From Promicromonospora umidemergens (GTDB lineage: Bacteria; Actinomycetota; Actinomycetes; Actinomycetales; Cellulomonadaceae), in the NCBI RefSeq assembly GCF_024171995.1, contig NZ_JAMTCT010000033.1, positions 1-49,256 on the forward strand: a DNA stretch of 49,256 nucleotides. Reading direction: 5' to 3'. Within the stretch, counting starts at the first letter, position 1, and each line of letters begins with the position of its first letter. Position numbers and translations under genes: made by a program. Shown in pieces: positions 15,774 to 24,430 of this stretch. The notes under the pieces were generated by a model. That model was not told the origin of the DNA. It searched no databases and saw only the letters and a program-made list of their open reading frames with translations.

Positions 15774-17659
15774 CCCGCCGGACACCCGGCCGCGCCCTGA
15801 CCACGGTGGCCGGCGTCGCGCTGGCCGTCGCGGCGCTCGCCGCCGCCTGGGGGCTCGTGGTCAGCGGCGTGACCGATCCCCTGCTCCGCGACCCCGGCGT
15901 CCTCACCCGGTGGGGCCTGCCTCTCGCCGAGGTGGTCGCCCGGCTGGCCGCGACGGTGACGATCGGCGGGCTGGCCCTTGCCGCCGTCGTCCTGGCGCCG
16001 ACGGCGGCCGGCCCAGCCGTGCGAGCGGCCGTGGTCGCCGCTGTGGTGTGGGCGGTCGCTCAGGCGGTCTGCCTGCCTCTGACCGCGCGCACCGTCGTCG
16101 GTTCCGCGACCGCCGACGACGGCACGCCCGCCGTCACCGTGCTCCTCGGCACGATCCTCGGCACGTCCCTGCTCTGGGCCGCGGCGCTCGCAGTGGCGGT
16201 GGCGGTCGTGCTGCTCGTCGCGTCCGGACCCGCCCGCGTGCCCCTCGCGCTCGGGACGGCGCTGCTCGCGCTGATTCCGGTCGCCGCGTCGGGGCACGGG
16301 CACGGGCCGGGTCACGGCGCCGCCTCCGCGCTGTGGCTTCACCTGGCTGCCGTCACGGTCTGGACCGGCGGGCTCTTAATGCTGGTCGCGCTCGCGTACG
16401 GGCCCGGGACGGGACCCGCCTCCGGCGCTGCCTCGCTGGCTGCTGTCCGACGGTTCTCCCGGGTCGCGGGCTGGTGCTACGTCGTCGTGGCCTCGTCAGG
16501 CGTGCTCATCGTGCTGCAGCTGTCCCTGTCCCCCGCGGACCTCCTGACAACCGGCTGGGGCGCCCTGCTCCTGACGAAGACTGCGCTCTTCGCCGGGCTC
16601 GGCGCCGCCGGGTGGGCCCACCGCCGAGTAGTGATCACGCGGGCCGCCCTGAGCGGCGCACGGCCCCTCGCCCGGCTCGCGCTCGGTGAGGTGGTGGTGC
16701 TCGCAGCAACCGTCGGGCTTGGCGTAGCACTCGGGTCCTCGGCGCCGCCGCCCACGTCCGCCGGCGACGGCGCACTACCGCCGCTCACGGTGTCCACCGC
16801 CCTGACCCAGTGGCGCCCGGAGCCGGTGCTGGTGCTCGTGGCGATCGCCGGGCTGGTGACCTACCTGCGCTGGGTCGCACGGCTGGCGCGGCGCGGAGAC
16901 CGGTGGCCGGCCGGCCGGGTGCTCGCCTGGGTAGGCGCGATGGTGCTGCTGCTCTGGGTCACCAGCGGTGGGCCTGCGGCGTACGGCCACGTGCTGGTCA
17001 GCGCCCACATGGTGCAGCACATGGTGCTCGTCACCGCCCTACCGGTGCTCGCAGCCATGGCTTCGCCAGTGACCCTCGCGCTACGCTCGCTGCCGACCAC
17101 GACGGACGGCCCTCGCGGGCCACGTGAGTGGCTGCTCGCGGTGCTCGGCAGCAGAGCCGCCCACGTCCTGCTGCACCCGGTGGTCGCGACGGCCAACGTG
17201 GTGGTCAGCATGGCCCTCTTCTATGCGACGCCGCTGTTCGAGCTGAGCCTGACCAACGGCGTCGTGCACCTGTGGGCGGTGCTGCACTTCAGCCTGGCCG
17301 GATATGCGTTCACCACGATCCTCGTCGGAACCGATCCCGTGCCGCTCCGGCCGCCATACCCGCTGCGGCTGCTCATGCTCGCACCGGCCATGGTGTTCCA
17401 CACCGTGCTCGGGCTCACCCTGGTCACCAGCTCCAAGATGCTGCTCGCCGCCTCAGTGCTGGCGCAGTCACGACCGGACTGGCTCACCGACCCGATCACC
17501 GACCAGCAGGCTGCCGGAGCACTCGTGTGGGCGCTGGGCGAGGTACCGGCCCTGGGGCTAGCCCTCCTGATCGCGGCCCGCTGGGCGGCTGCCGACGAAC
17601 GTGACCAGCGCAGAGCCGCCCGTCGAGGGGCCGTCTCTGCGCGCTTACTGGACTCCTAG
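15770..17659 (+). CDS. CopD-CtaG fusion, copper uptake and oxidase assembly membrane protein
   Basis: A 629-residue protein with about 14-16 membrane helices. The N-terminal half resembles CopD (copper import): helices with the histidine-rich loop ASGHGHGPGHG at about residues 171-181 and a conserved W-x-G-G motif. The C-terminal half is CtaG-like (caa3 oxidase assembly), with SAHMVQHMVLVTALPVLA, then HFSLAGYAFTTILVGTDP and MVFHTVLGL. CopD-CtaG fusions are common in actinobacteria. Its place at the end of the operon suggests it supplies copper to the new oxidase. GTG 15770 overlaps the previous stop. Confidence 0.9.
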   Translation: MTRRTPGRALTTVAGVALAVAALAAAWGLVVSGVTDPLLRDPGVLTRWGLPLAEVVARLAATVTIGGLALAAVVLAPTAAGPAVRAAVVAAVVWAVAQAVCLPLTARTVVGSATADDGTPAVTVLLGTILGTSLLWAAALAVAVAVVLLVASGPARVPLALGTALLALIPVAASGHGHGPGHGAASALWLHLAAVTVWTGGLLMLVALAYGPGTGPASGAASLAAVRRFSRVAGWCYVVVASSGVLIVLQLSLSPADLLTTGWGALLLTKTALFAGLGAAGWAHRRVVITRAALSGARPLARLALGEVVVLAATVGLGVALGSSAPPPTSAGDGALPPLTVSTALTQWRPEPVLVLVAIAGLVTYLRWVARLARRGDRWPAGRVLAWVGAMVLLLWVTSGGPAAYGHVLVSAHMVQHMVLVTALPVLAAMASPVTLALRSLPTTTDGPRGPREWLLAVLGSRAAHVLLHPVVATANVVVSMALFYATPLFELSLTNGVVHLWAVLHFSLAGYAFTTILVGTDPVPLRPPYPLRLLMLAPAMVFHTVLGLTLVTSSKMLLAASVLAQSRPDWLTDPITDQQAAGALVWALGEVPALGLALLIAARWAAADERDQRRAARRGAVSARLLDS

Positions 17660-17790
17660 CGCGAAACCACCAGCGGCAGCGACCAAGCTCGCCACGACCA
17701 TGACGACCGAGTGCGTGATGGCGAGCACCGGCCGGCCGGACAGGACCAGGCGGGCTGCCTCGACCATCGCGGTGGAGAACAAACGTGGAG
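17645..17790 (-). pseudogene. C-terminal remnant of a membrane protein
   Basis: On the minus strand this reads AMVEAARLVLSGRPVLAITH followed by a hydrophobic helix rich in Val and Ala and a TAA stop at 17647-17645. It looks like the last helix of an integral membrane protein. No upstream body is present in the same frame, so only a fragment remains. It overlaps the end of the CopD-CtaG gene by a few bases, tail to tail. I do not recognise the family. Confidence 0.4.
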
Positions 17791-17935
17791 TACCCGTTCG
17801 AAGCGATGGAGTTCCTCGCCGAGACCACGACGTAACGGATGTGCATTGGGCGATCGGAGGCGCTATAGACGGCTTCTTTCAGATTGGAGCGACGCCAGCC
17901 CCTCGTGGCTGCGGAAAGGTCGCTGAGTGTCGCCG

Positions 17936-18345
17936 GTCGAGCTTGACTTCGCTGCAGCTGCCGCAGTTGAGCTCATTGCCGGGCCTGTCATGGAGATCCC
18001 GGCCTACCTTTAACGGCGGCTCGGCTTCCAGCTGCGCCAAGAGGTCTTCGCCGAGAGTGGCGCAATTCTCGGCGTGCGTGGGCACAGACAACGGCTTCGG
18101 TACAAGGACCGGATCGGCGCCCCGGCGGAGGAGTTCGTCCTGCTGCCCTCGCTCCGCGACGAGTGCTGGCTGCCCGACGACGCCGCCGACCCTGACGACG
18201 CCGCGTTCGCCCTGGTGCACCACCCCGTCAAGCGGCTGCGTCTGCTCGACTCGTACACGCAGCTCCGCGAGGTGCACACCGCGCCGCTCGAACCGTGGAA
18301 GACCCGGCGGCTCGCACAGGTGCTCGCCGACCCCGACGTCCCCTC
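17936..18345 (+). pseudogene. Disrupted unrecognised gene with in-frame stop
   Basis: One plus-strand frame from 17936 reads continuously as a protein-like sequence (VELDFAAAAVELIAGPVMEI) but is broken by TAA at 18011-18013. It then continues as RRLGFQLRQEVFAESGAILG and an acidic, leucine-rich stretch with ECWLPDDAADPDDAAFALVH. From GTG 18074 the frame is open to 18439, but after about 18345 the reading switches to an unrelated frame. A start codon with a good ribosome-binding site is not seen. I do not recognise the family. Confidence 0.4.
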
Positions 18346-18349
18346 GCGG

Positions 18350-18690
18350 GTCCTGGGTTGTCGGCTTTCTCGGCCACTTCACACTGTCCGTGATCATCGC
18401 GCTGCTGTACGCGTCGCTCTTCCGGCTCATCAGCGCTGAGGATCATCTCCTGATGGGCAACGCGGGCCGGACTCGTGCACTTCACGATCGGTGGGCGCAT
18501 CATCACCGCCGTGTTCCCCGTCGTCGACCCCTCCGCGAGAGCGGCTAGCCTACGTCGCGTCGGCTTCGCCTACCTCCGCTACGGCCGACGGGACTCCTCA
18601 CGTTCCCCGGCGGGCACGTCGCCCTTGGGTTGCTCCTTGGCTGGCTCTACCCAGCCTTCCACCCACACCTCAGCACCGCGGCCACCACGT
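18350..18690 (+). pseudogene. Frameshifted small membrane protein
   Basis: Three consecutive pieces in different plus-strand frames look like one membrane protein. The first is GFLGHFTLSVIIALLYASLF at about 18360. The second is VHFTIGGRIITAVFPVVDPS at about 18476. The third is GLLTFPGGHVALGLLLGWLY, followed by PAFHPHL and a stop at 18690-18692. At least two frame changes are needed to join them, so the gene is inactive unless these are sequencing errors. The family was not recognised. Confidence 0.45.
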
Positions 18691-18780
18691 GACCGATCCA
18701 CCGGTCAGCTACCGCATGGATCGGTGCGCCCTGGAATAGTGATGCTTCTCCCGATCACGCCGCGCCGTGGCGATCAAGAC

Positions 18781-18843
18781 GGCGTGCGAGTGAGGATCCA
18801 GCGCGGCATCGTGTGGAGGCCAGCGAAGCAGCCCGCTGTCGCC
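18781..18843. repeat. 63-bp direct repeat, copy A
   Basis: This matches 26950-27012 with two mismatches over 63 bp in the same orientation. Copy A lies just upstream of the DUF4193 gene (start 18863), where it may overlap promoter or leader sequence. Copy B abuts the truncated FMN reductase start. Confidence 0.85.
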
Positions 18844-18862
18844 TACCGCGCGGGAGAACACT

Positions 18863-19162
18863 ATGGCAACTGACTACGACACCCCACGGACAACCGACGA
18901 GGACGTCGAGCAGGATTCGATCCAGGAGCTGCAGGCCCGCCGATCCGACAAGTCCTCGGGCGTTGTCGACATCGATGAGACCGAAGCGGCCGAGAGCCTC
19001 GAGTTGCCCGGTGCCGATCTGTCCGGCGAGGAGCTCGCGGTCCGTGTGCTGCCGCGACAGGCTGACGAGTTCACCTGTTCCAGCTGCTTCCTCGTGCACC
19101 ACCGCAGCCAGCTCGCCCACGAGAAGACCGGCCAGATGATCTGCACGGAGTGCGCCGCCTGA
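18863..19162 (+). CDS. DUF4193 family protein
   Basis: A 99-residue acidic cytosolic protein. The C-terminal half has two CxxC motifs, FTCSSCFLVHHRSQLAHE and MICTECAA, which probably bind one zinc ion. The middle carries the DUF4193 hallmark of an acidic linker (SSGVVDIDETEAAESLELPG). The family is almost restricted to actinobacteria and has no assigned function. The ATG is preceded by GGGAGAACACT, and the same leader occurs at the truncated copy near 2840. It is a full-length gene. Confidence 0.9.
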   Translation: MATDYDTPRTTDEDVEQDSIQELQARRSDKSSGVVDIDETEAAESLELPGADLSGEELAVRVLPRQADEFTCSSCFLVHHRSQLAHEKTGQMICTECAA

Positions 19163-19696
19163 CCTGCCAGGCTCCGGGACTCGGGCTGACGACACCGGTC
19201 AGAGGGGCTGTCGTAGCGTGTGCAACCCCGCGACGGTATGACGGTCGGCCTCGGAAGCCGGAACGCGCGCAACGGCTGGCCGGTGCGCGGGGCGTGCCTC
19301 CGTGCCACCGCCGCAGCTAGGAGGCGCCACAAGCTTCGCACGCGCGCGCTCTCACCAAAGGATCGATGTCCGGGTGGGATCGATGTCCGGGTGCACGACA
19401 TCACGAGTCCGATTGAGCGTGGTCGGCGAACCGACGACCCCTGTCCGGTGGCCGGTCGAGCACAGCCGCCACCGGGAGCCCGAAGCGCAGTGCCAGGTGA
19501 TCCACCGTGGCGGGCAGCAGGTGGCGCAAGGCAGTCACGCGCAAACGCGTAGATCCTGGGCTGCCAGGCTCGTGAGCGGGTACGAGGTGATCGGCAGGAT
19601 GAGGTTCCGGCCTGGGCAAGGAAACTGACCTCGGGAAGGGCACCGGCCCTCGGTCGGCGTTGCGCGAAGTCGCATTCGTCGTCCCCGGCGTCTCGC
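19163..19696. other. 534-bp stretch without an intact gene
   Basis: No supported gene. On the minus strand around 19440-19560, short protein-like pieces in two frames (IYAFARDCLAPP; ATVDHLALRFGLPVAAVLD) could be the remains of one helix-turn-helix-like protein, but the frames do not join. Confidence 0.35.
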
Positions 19697-20116
19697 TCAG
19701 TGGTTGGGATCTGCCTTGGAGATGTCCGCGAGGGCGGACGTCGGATCGCGTTCGACGGCGAGATCGCCGATCGAGACGATCCCGACAAGCTTGTCTCCGT
19801 CCAGCACGGGTGCCCGTCGGACGGCGGCGGTACGCATCGTTTCGACGGCGGTCTCGACGGGATCGTTGTGCTCGACAGTGAGGACGTTCTCGCTCGTGAC
19901 CTGCTGCACGGTCGCGTCCTGGCCGAGTCCCTCGGCGAGGCCGCGTATCACGAGGTCCCGGTCGGTGACGATGCCGACAGCCGTGGGGCCCTCCCGGACC
20001 ACCAGCGCTCCGACGTCGTGCGCGGCCATCGCTCGTGCGGCGGCCTGGAGTGTCTCGGTCACATCGATCGTGGTCGGCGACGGCGTCATGACATCGGCGA
20101 CAGTTTGCTCAACCAT
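19697..20116 (-). CDS. CBS-domain pair protein
   Basis: A 139-residue protein made of two tandem CBS domains and nothing else. CBS1 starts at VADVMTPSPTTID and ends with GIVTDRDLVIRGLA; CBS2 runs from VTSENVLTVEHNDP to VGIVSIGDLAVERDP. Such stand-alone CBS pairs bind adenine nucleotides and act as energy or stress sensors, often through unknown partners. The ATG at 20116 is chosen because AAGGAA lies just upstream; longer frames have no site. It is a paralogue of the gene at 21788-22195, with which it shares the C-terminal SIGDLAVERD and SALADIS motifs. Confidence 0.92.
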   Translation of the reverse strand: MVEQTVADVMTPSPTTIDVTETLQAAARAMAAHDVGALVVREGPTAVGIVTDRDLVIRGLAEGLGQDATVQQVTSENVLTVEHNDPVETAVETMRTAAVRRAPVLDGDKLVGIVSIGDLAVERDPTSALADISKADPNH

Positions 20117-20213
20117 GTCGGGTTCCTTTCTAGATTGGGTTTGCGCCGACAGTTTCGCCAGCACTCCACCCTGTCTCGCGGGTCCCCCACTCGCATGCTC
20201 GGTACGGAGCGGC

Positions 20214-20513
20214 TCATTCCCTGTGCGGCAGGACTGGATTCGCGGCCAACGCCGACGCGACGGCGTACAAGTTGTGCGCCATGAGACGAGCCGTGCCGTG
20301 CGACCACTCATGACCGTCCTCGGTCTCGGAGTACTCGACACCCGGACCCGGGCCACGGTTCCAATAGGTCCACGCCTGGCCGGGAATCGTGTATCCGATC
20401 TCGACCAGCCCTCCGCTGATCTCGGAGATCACGTGGTGCGCACCGTCCTCGTTGCCGGTCACCACCATTCCCGCTACCCGGTTGTAGGCGACCGGGGTGC
20501 CGTCGGACGACGT
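20214..20513 (-). pseudogene. C-terminal part of NADPH-dependent FMN reductase
   Basis: The minus strand encodes about 95 residues matching the C-terminus of NADPH-dependent FMN reductases of the flavodoxin fold: DGTPVAYNRVAGMVVTGNED, GYTIPGQAWTYWNRGPGPG and SHGTARLMAHNLYAVASALA. The stop is normal. The N-terminal half, with the FMN phosphate loop, is missing: at about 20514 the sequence switches abruptly to a fragment of a GAF-ANTAR gene on the other strand. A matching N-terminal piece (MKALFVSCTLKSSPEPSNTE) is found at 27013-27129, so the two may be halves of duplicated copies. Confidence 0.8.
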
Positions 20514-20514
20514 A

Positions 20515-20813
20515 GTCGGTCCAGGTCGTGCGGCTGAACGCCGACGAGCAGGGGTGGGATGCTTGGCGCCAGCAGGCAACCCGCGAAGGCTTCGTCTCCG
20601 CACTGGTCGTCCCAGCGGTCGTGGACGTGGACATCGGCGTAGCGCTGACCCTCTACTCGTGCTCGCCGGACCGCTGGACGCCCGAGCTGATCACCGCAGC
20701 GGACGGCTACGCGCAGCTCGCCGCCGCCACAGTGCGCCTGCACCTCGAACTCGCTGACGTCGAGGGCGAGGCGGTCCGCTTCAACCGCGCCATGGCCGAC
20801 ACGGTCGCGACCG
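20515..20813 (+). pseudogene. Internal fragment of GAF-ANTAR regulator gene
   Basis: These 299 bases align without gaps to 28288-28586 inside the intact GAF-ANTAR gene, at high identity, and include WRQQATREGFVSALVVPAVV and LTLYSCSPDRWTPELITAAD. Only the second half of the GAF domain is present; the N-terminus and the whole ANTAR domain are gone. The left edge coincides with the break in the FMN reductase gene. It is a truncated duplicate. Confidence 0.88.
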
Positions 20814-20962
20814 GGCGTACCACCTCATGGTGGCCGACATGCGATCACTCCTTCAGCAGTCACGTGCCCCGTTTCCCCTGGGTTGAAAATCTCCGGCTGC
20901 CCGACTCCCCTCGTGGCCGGCCACGTCCTCCAGGTGTGGTCGGCACGCGCCGCTGCGGCGGG

Positions 20963-21526
20963 TCATCCGCCGGACTGCTCGCCTTCATGGACGGCCCTCT
21001 CCAGGTCCTCGTCCGAGAGCATCCGCTCGTCCGGATCGGGTGCTCCCTCCGCCTGCGGGACCCTCAGACCGTCCATGTACGGCGTCGGCTTCTTGCGCCG
21101 ATAGTCCAGGAACTCCTGGGCGTAGTGGTCCCGCGCTTCCGCGACGCTCTTCTCGCCCGTGACGACGTCGTGCATGAGATTGAGTGCGAGGAAGTTGGCC
21201 TGCTCGTCGTGGCAGCGGGCCGACACCTCTCCGGCCGTCCGCTCCACGACGACGCTGCCGTCGAACTGCGCCAGAGCGGTGGCCTTCTCCGGGGGCACCC
21301 GGTAGTCGATCACGGACTCGACCGAGTCGATGTGCGGCGCCGGAAACCGGTGCTCGTAGAACACCCGAGAGGCCACGACCCGCTTCCACGGGCCGACGCC
21401 GTACCAGGTGAGGTGGGACGCAGCCACCTCGTGCGGCTCCCCGTACGTGTCGATTACCAGCTGCGCCGCTTCTCGTGACTCGTCCGGCCAGGCGCTGATC
21501 GTGTCGGTCGGTGTGGAATGTGCCAT
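20963..21526 (-). CDS. Conserved actinobacterial protein of unknown function
   Basis: A 187-residue cytosolic protein. Conserved-looking stretches are VIDTYGEPHEVAASHLTWYG, GPWKRVVASRVFYEHRFPAP, SVIDYRVPPEKATALAQFDG and ERTAGEVSARCHDEQANFLA, which I recall from uncharacterised proteins of soil actinobacteria. No cofactor motif is evident. It sits among CBS and zinc-ribbon genes, all on the minus strand, so a stress-related role is possible but unproven. The ribosome-binding site upstream of ATG 21526 is weak (GGGAC). Confidence 0.8.
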   Translation of the reverse strand: MAHSTPTDTISAWPDESREAAQLVIDTYGEPHEVAASHLTWYGVGPWKRVVASRVFYEHRFPAPHIDSVESVIDYRVPPEKATALAQFDGSVVVERTAGEVSARCHDEQANFLALNLMHDVVTGEKSVAEARDHYAQEFLDYRRKKPTPYMDGLRVPQAEGAPDPDERMLSDEDLERAVHEGEQSGG

Positions 21527-21582
21527 GGTTTAGTCCCATCGTGTCGCAGTGCGCGTTCCGTCATGCTCACGGTGGCGCCCTA

Positions 21583-21741
21583 TTATTTGTTGCCCGGCTC
21601 ATTGCGCCGGGTCTCGAACTGCTTGTGGCCGTTCGGGCACGTCGGAATCTTGTCGCCCGCCGTGACGTGGACCTTCTCGTCGCACGACGCGCAATAGAAG
21701 TCACCGGTCTTCTCCGCGCGCTCTCCCGCGTGTGCCGCCAT
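21583..21741 (-). CDS. Small zinc-ribbon protein
   Basis: A 52-residue protein with CASCDEKVHVTAGDKIPTCP followed by NGHKQFETR: a first CxxC and then CPNGH, enough for a single zinc site of the rubredoxin-like kind. ATG 21741 is chosen over upstream starts because GGAGGA lies six to eight bases before it. It lies between the unknown gene and a CBS-pair gene on the same strand and may be cotranscribed with them. Confidence 0.75.
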   Translation of the reverse strand: MAAHAGERAEKTGDFYCASCDEKVHVTAGDKIPTCPNGHKQFETRRNEPGNK

Positions 21742-21787
21742 CTCGTCCTCCAGGTCTCGTGCGTCGGTGCAGGGTGGACCCGGTGGG

Positions 21788-22195
21788 TCAGGTGTTGGGC
21801 TCAGCGGCGGAGATGTCGGCGAGCGCGGAGTCGGCATCGCGCTCGACGGCGAGGTCGCCGATCGAGACGACGCCCACCACGACGTCGTCGACAATCACCG
21901 GCAGCCGCCGCACGGCGTTCTCGCTCATGAGCTGGGCCGCGCGCTCGATGCTCTCCGTCGGACCGACGGTGACAGGGCCTCTGCACGCCTGCCGGAGCGG
22001 GACCTTCGAGCCGCCGCCGATGGCGAGCACCCGCACGACGAGATCGCGATCGGTCACGATGCCGACGCCGTCCTCGACCACGATGACGTCGTCGATGTTC
22101 CCGGCGCGCATCAGCTCGGCCGCGTCCCGCACCGTCCCTGTCGCCTCGATCGTCAGCGGGTCCGGAGTCACCACGTCTGCCACAGTCGTCGCCAT
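21788..22195 (-). CDS. CBS-domain pair protein
   Basis: A 135-residue protein of two CBS domains: VADVVTPDPLTIEATGTVRD to GIVTDRDLVVRVLA, then CRGPVTVGPTESI to VGVVSIGDLAVERDADS. ATG 22195 is preferred over ATG 22201 because the GAGGG site is then correctly spaced. It is similar in size and C-terminus to the CBS-pair gene at 19697, suggesting a duplicated pair. Probable role: adenine-nucleotide-sensing stress protein. Confidence 0.9.
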   Translation of the reverse strand: MATTVADVVTPDPLTIEATGTVRDAAELMRAGNIDDVIVVEDGVGIVTDRDLVVRVLAIGGGSKVPLRQACRGPVTVGPTESIERAAQLMSENAVRRLPVIVDDVVVGVVSIGDLAVERDADSALADISAAEPNT

Positions 22196-22655
22196 CGTCA
22201 TCCCTCACCTTCCGTCGTTCTGTCGGACATGGCCAGCCTGCGCGCGCGCGCCGTCGTCCGCATCCGGGGGACGCTCCGGCGGCCACGTGCGTGGCGCGTC
22301 AGGCAGGACGGTCGATCTGCCGGACAGGTGGCCTGCTTGACGGTGGTAGCCGCTCACGCAATCGGCAGCCGCGCACTTTCCGCTTCCATCTGCGCGGCTG
22401 GCGCCCCCCTCGATCGCTTCTTCTCAGCGCTGCGTGGCTCCCGCGAGATCGGGGCTCCGGGCAGGTCGTCGCCATTGTGGTGAGAAGATGACGCATGGCT
22501 GACCGAGCGGTCCGTCGGCAGGGTGCGGCTGAAGTCGACGCCGAGTAACCACGTGACGTCCGGACTGATCGGTCAGGTCGATTTGTCGGCGACGGACCAC
22601 AAGTGTGCGCGCGGAGCCTCCTCGCCGCGCAAGTCGACGTACCAACATCACCTCG
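22196..22655. other. Stretch between CBS gene and truncated glucosidase
   Basis: No intact gene. On the minus strand a reading from about 22645 to a TGA at 22575-22573 gives YVDLRGEEAPRAHLWSVADK, which looks like the tail of another protein joined directly to the broken glucosidase. Beyond it nothing was recognised. Confidence 0.35.
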
Positions 22656-23326
22656 TGGCTGTGGGGCTGGTCGTTGACGGCGATGAGCGCCTCACCGGCG
22701 GCACAACGCGGGTGGCCGGCGAAGTCCGGGTCCTTCCCCGTGCAGTGCGCGACATCGATGCGAAACCCGTCCACGCCCCGGTCGAGCCAGAAGCGCAAGA
22801 CGCCGTGCATCGCCTCCACCACCTCGGGGTTGCGCCAGTTGAGGTCGGGCTGCTGGGGGAGGAAGAGGTGGAGGTAGCACTGCCCGGTCTCCTCGTCCCA
22901 TGTCCACGCGCTGCCGCCGTCGACCGCACGGCGCCAATTGTTCGGCTCGTCCCGCCAGATGTACCAGTCGCGCTTCGCGCTCAACCGGGACCAGCGGGAC
23001 TCGGCGAACCACGGGTGCTGGTCCGAGGTGTCGAGCACCAGGTGCAAGTGGTGGGCGTGCGCCTCGGCGATGAGCGCGTCCATGTCCGCGAGCGTGCCGA
23101 ACATCGGGTCTTTGTCGCAGTGTTCGCTGATATCGTAGCCCGCGCCCGCCATCGGCGAGCGGTACACCGGCGACAGCCAGATCGCATCGGCGCCGAGCTC
23201 GCGCACATGGTCCAGGTGACGGCGGATCCCCTCCAGGTCACCCACGCCGTCCCCGTCGGCGTCCGCGAACGACCGAGGGTAGATCTGGTAGACCACGGCA
23301 CTGCGCCACCACGGCGTGCCCGACAT
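22656..23326 (-). pseudogene. Truncated GH13 alpha-glucosidase
   Basis: The first 220 or so residues of a glycoside hydrolase family 13 enzyme: WWRSAVVYQIYPRSFADADG at the start, then IWLSPVYRSPMAGAGYDISE, the HPWFAESRWSRLSAKRDWYI stretch, and GVDGFRIDVAHC, which contains the catalytic nucleophile Asp. The acid/base Glu region and the last 300 or so residues are missing: after NDQPHSHEV the sequence becomes unrelated. The start ATG 23326 has a good GAGGAG site six bases upstream. Without its second catalytic residue it cannot be active. Confidence 0.85.
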
Positions 23327-23517
23327 CGCCCACTCCTCGCTCCGGCTGCTCCCAGCCGGTCCCGCGGCGACCGTACGACAGGCGTTCGCGCGCGGCAGCG
23401 CGAGCCCGATGCCGGCACGGACCACGTCGTGCTGCTGCCGTCACGAGCCGCGCGTCGCGCGGAGATCCGCAGGCGCGGGCGCGGGTTGCCCGGCTGCTCG
23501 GACCATCCGTCGCGCCT

Positions 23518-24430
23518 CTACGTGTCTACCCGGTGCGGGATCCGTCGTACGGGCATGATGAGGACGTCCTCGATTTGCTCATCAAGGGCAGCCACGCGCC
23601 GGCACAACGCCTCGATGTCGTCGACGGCGAGGTCCCGCGCCGGCTCGGGGACGACCCGGAGCTCGACGTGGAAGAGATGACCCATGTCGCGGACACGTAT
23701 CGAGAAGTCGCCGACACCCGAAGCGGCCGTGACCGTCTCCTCGATTCGGTCCAGCAGCGGTAGCGGCTCGGAGTTGTCGACGGTCGTGACCTGGACGTCC
23801 ATGAGATCGTGCACGGCACCGCGCAGGCTCTTCCACCCGTCCATCAGCACGCTGCCGGAGATGGCCAGCGCAGCGACGGCGTCCGCCCACCACAGACCCA
23901 CGCCGATGCCGAGGATCCCGAGGATGGCGGCCGTCGCAGTTAACCAGTCGGCCTTGTTCATCTCGGCGTCCGTGTGGAGGACCTTGTCGTGCAGGACGGG
24001 TGCGAGCTCGAGCTTCGCACGACCGAGCAGGACGACCGTCCCGGTCGGCGGGTGCTCCTGGGCAAGGAGCACGGTGGCGCCGTCGAACACGAGGTACGCC
24101 CCGACGACGGTCAAGGCAGTGGCGGCGACGAGGTGGCCGACGGCGGACGCCCGGGGATACCCGTACGGGAAGTGCTCGTTCGGCTGTCGTCGCGCGACCC
24201 GTCGGCCGACGAGAATGCCAGTGGCGGGATCGAGGACAGCATGTCCTCGACCCATGCGGTCTGCATGGCCTGCGAGCTGCCGAGGACGAAGTAGTGAACG
24301 TCACCGAGGTGACCGTGAAGACGAGCGTCGCCCACTCGAGCCGAGCCGCACGTCGGTGCGCCACCGCCCGATCCGGTCGGCCGGTCCCGGGTAACTGCTG
24401 CTCGCCGGACGGCCGGGCATCCTGCCTCAC
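23518..24430 (-). pseudogene. Frameshifted cation diffusion facilitator (CDF) transporter
   Basis: Three frames must be joined to read the protein. RLEWATLVFTVTSVT is at the N-terminus, next comes FVLGSSQAMQTAWVEDMLSS (about 24210-24290), then VGRRVARRQPNEHFPYGYPR and the rest down to 23518. The last piece is long and clean (about 245 residues), with the membrane segment WADAVAALAISGSVLMDGW and a C-terminal cytosolic ferredoxin-like domain. This is the CDF family, which exports divalent metals such as Zn or Mn. Two frameshifts within about 100 bases disable it unless they are sequencing errors. Confidence 0.8.

Noticed and set aside
17789-17836. Short plus-strand peptide starting VEYPFEAMEFLAETTT with GGAG upstream
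   Set aside because: Only 16 codons and no context; more likely chance or debris from the decayed region.
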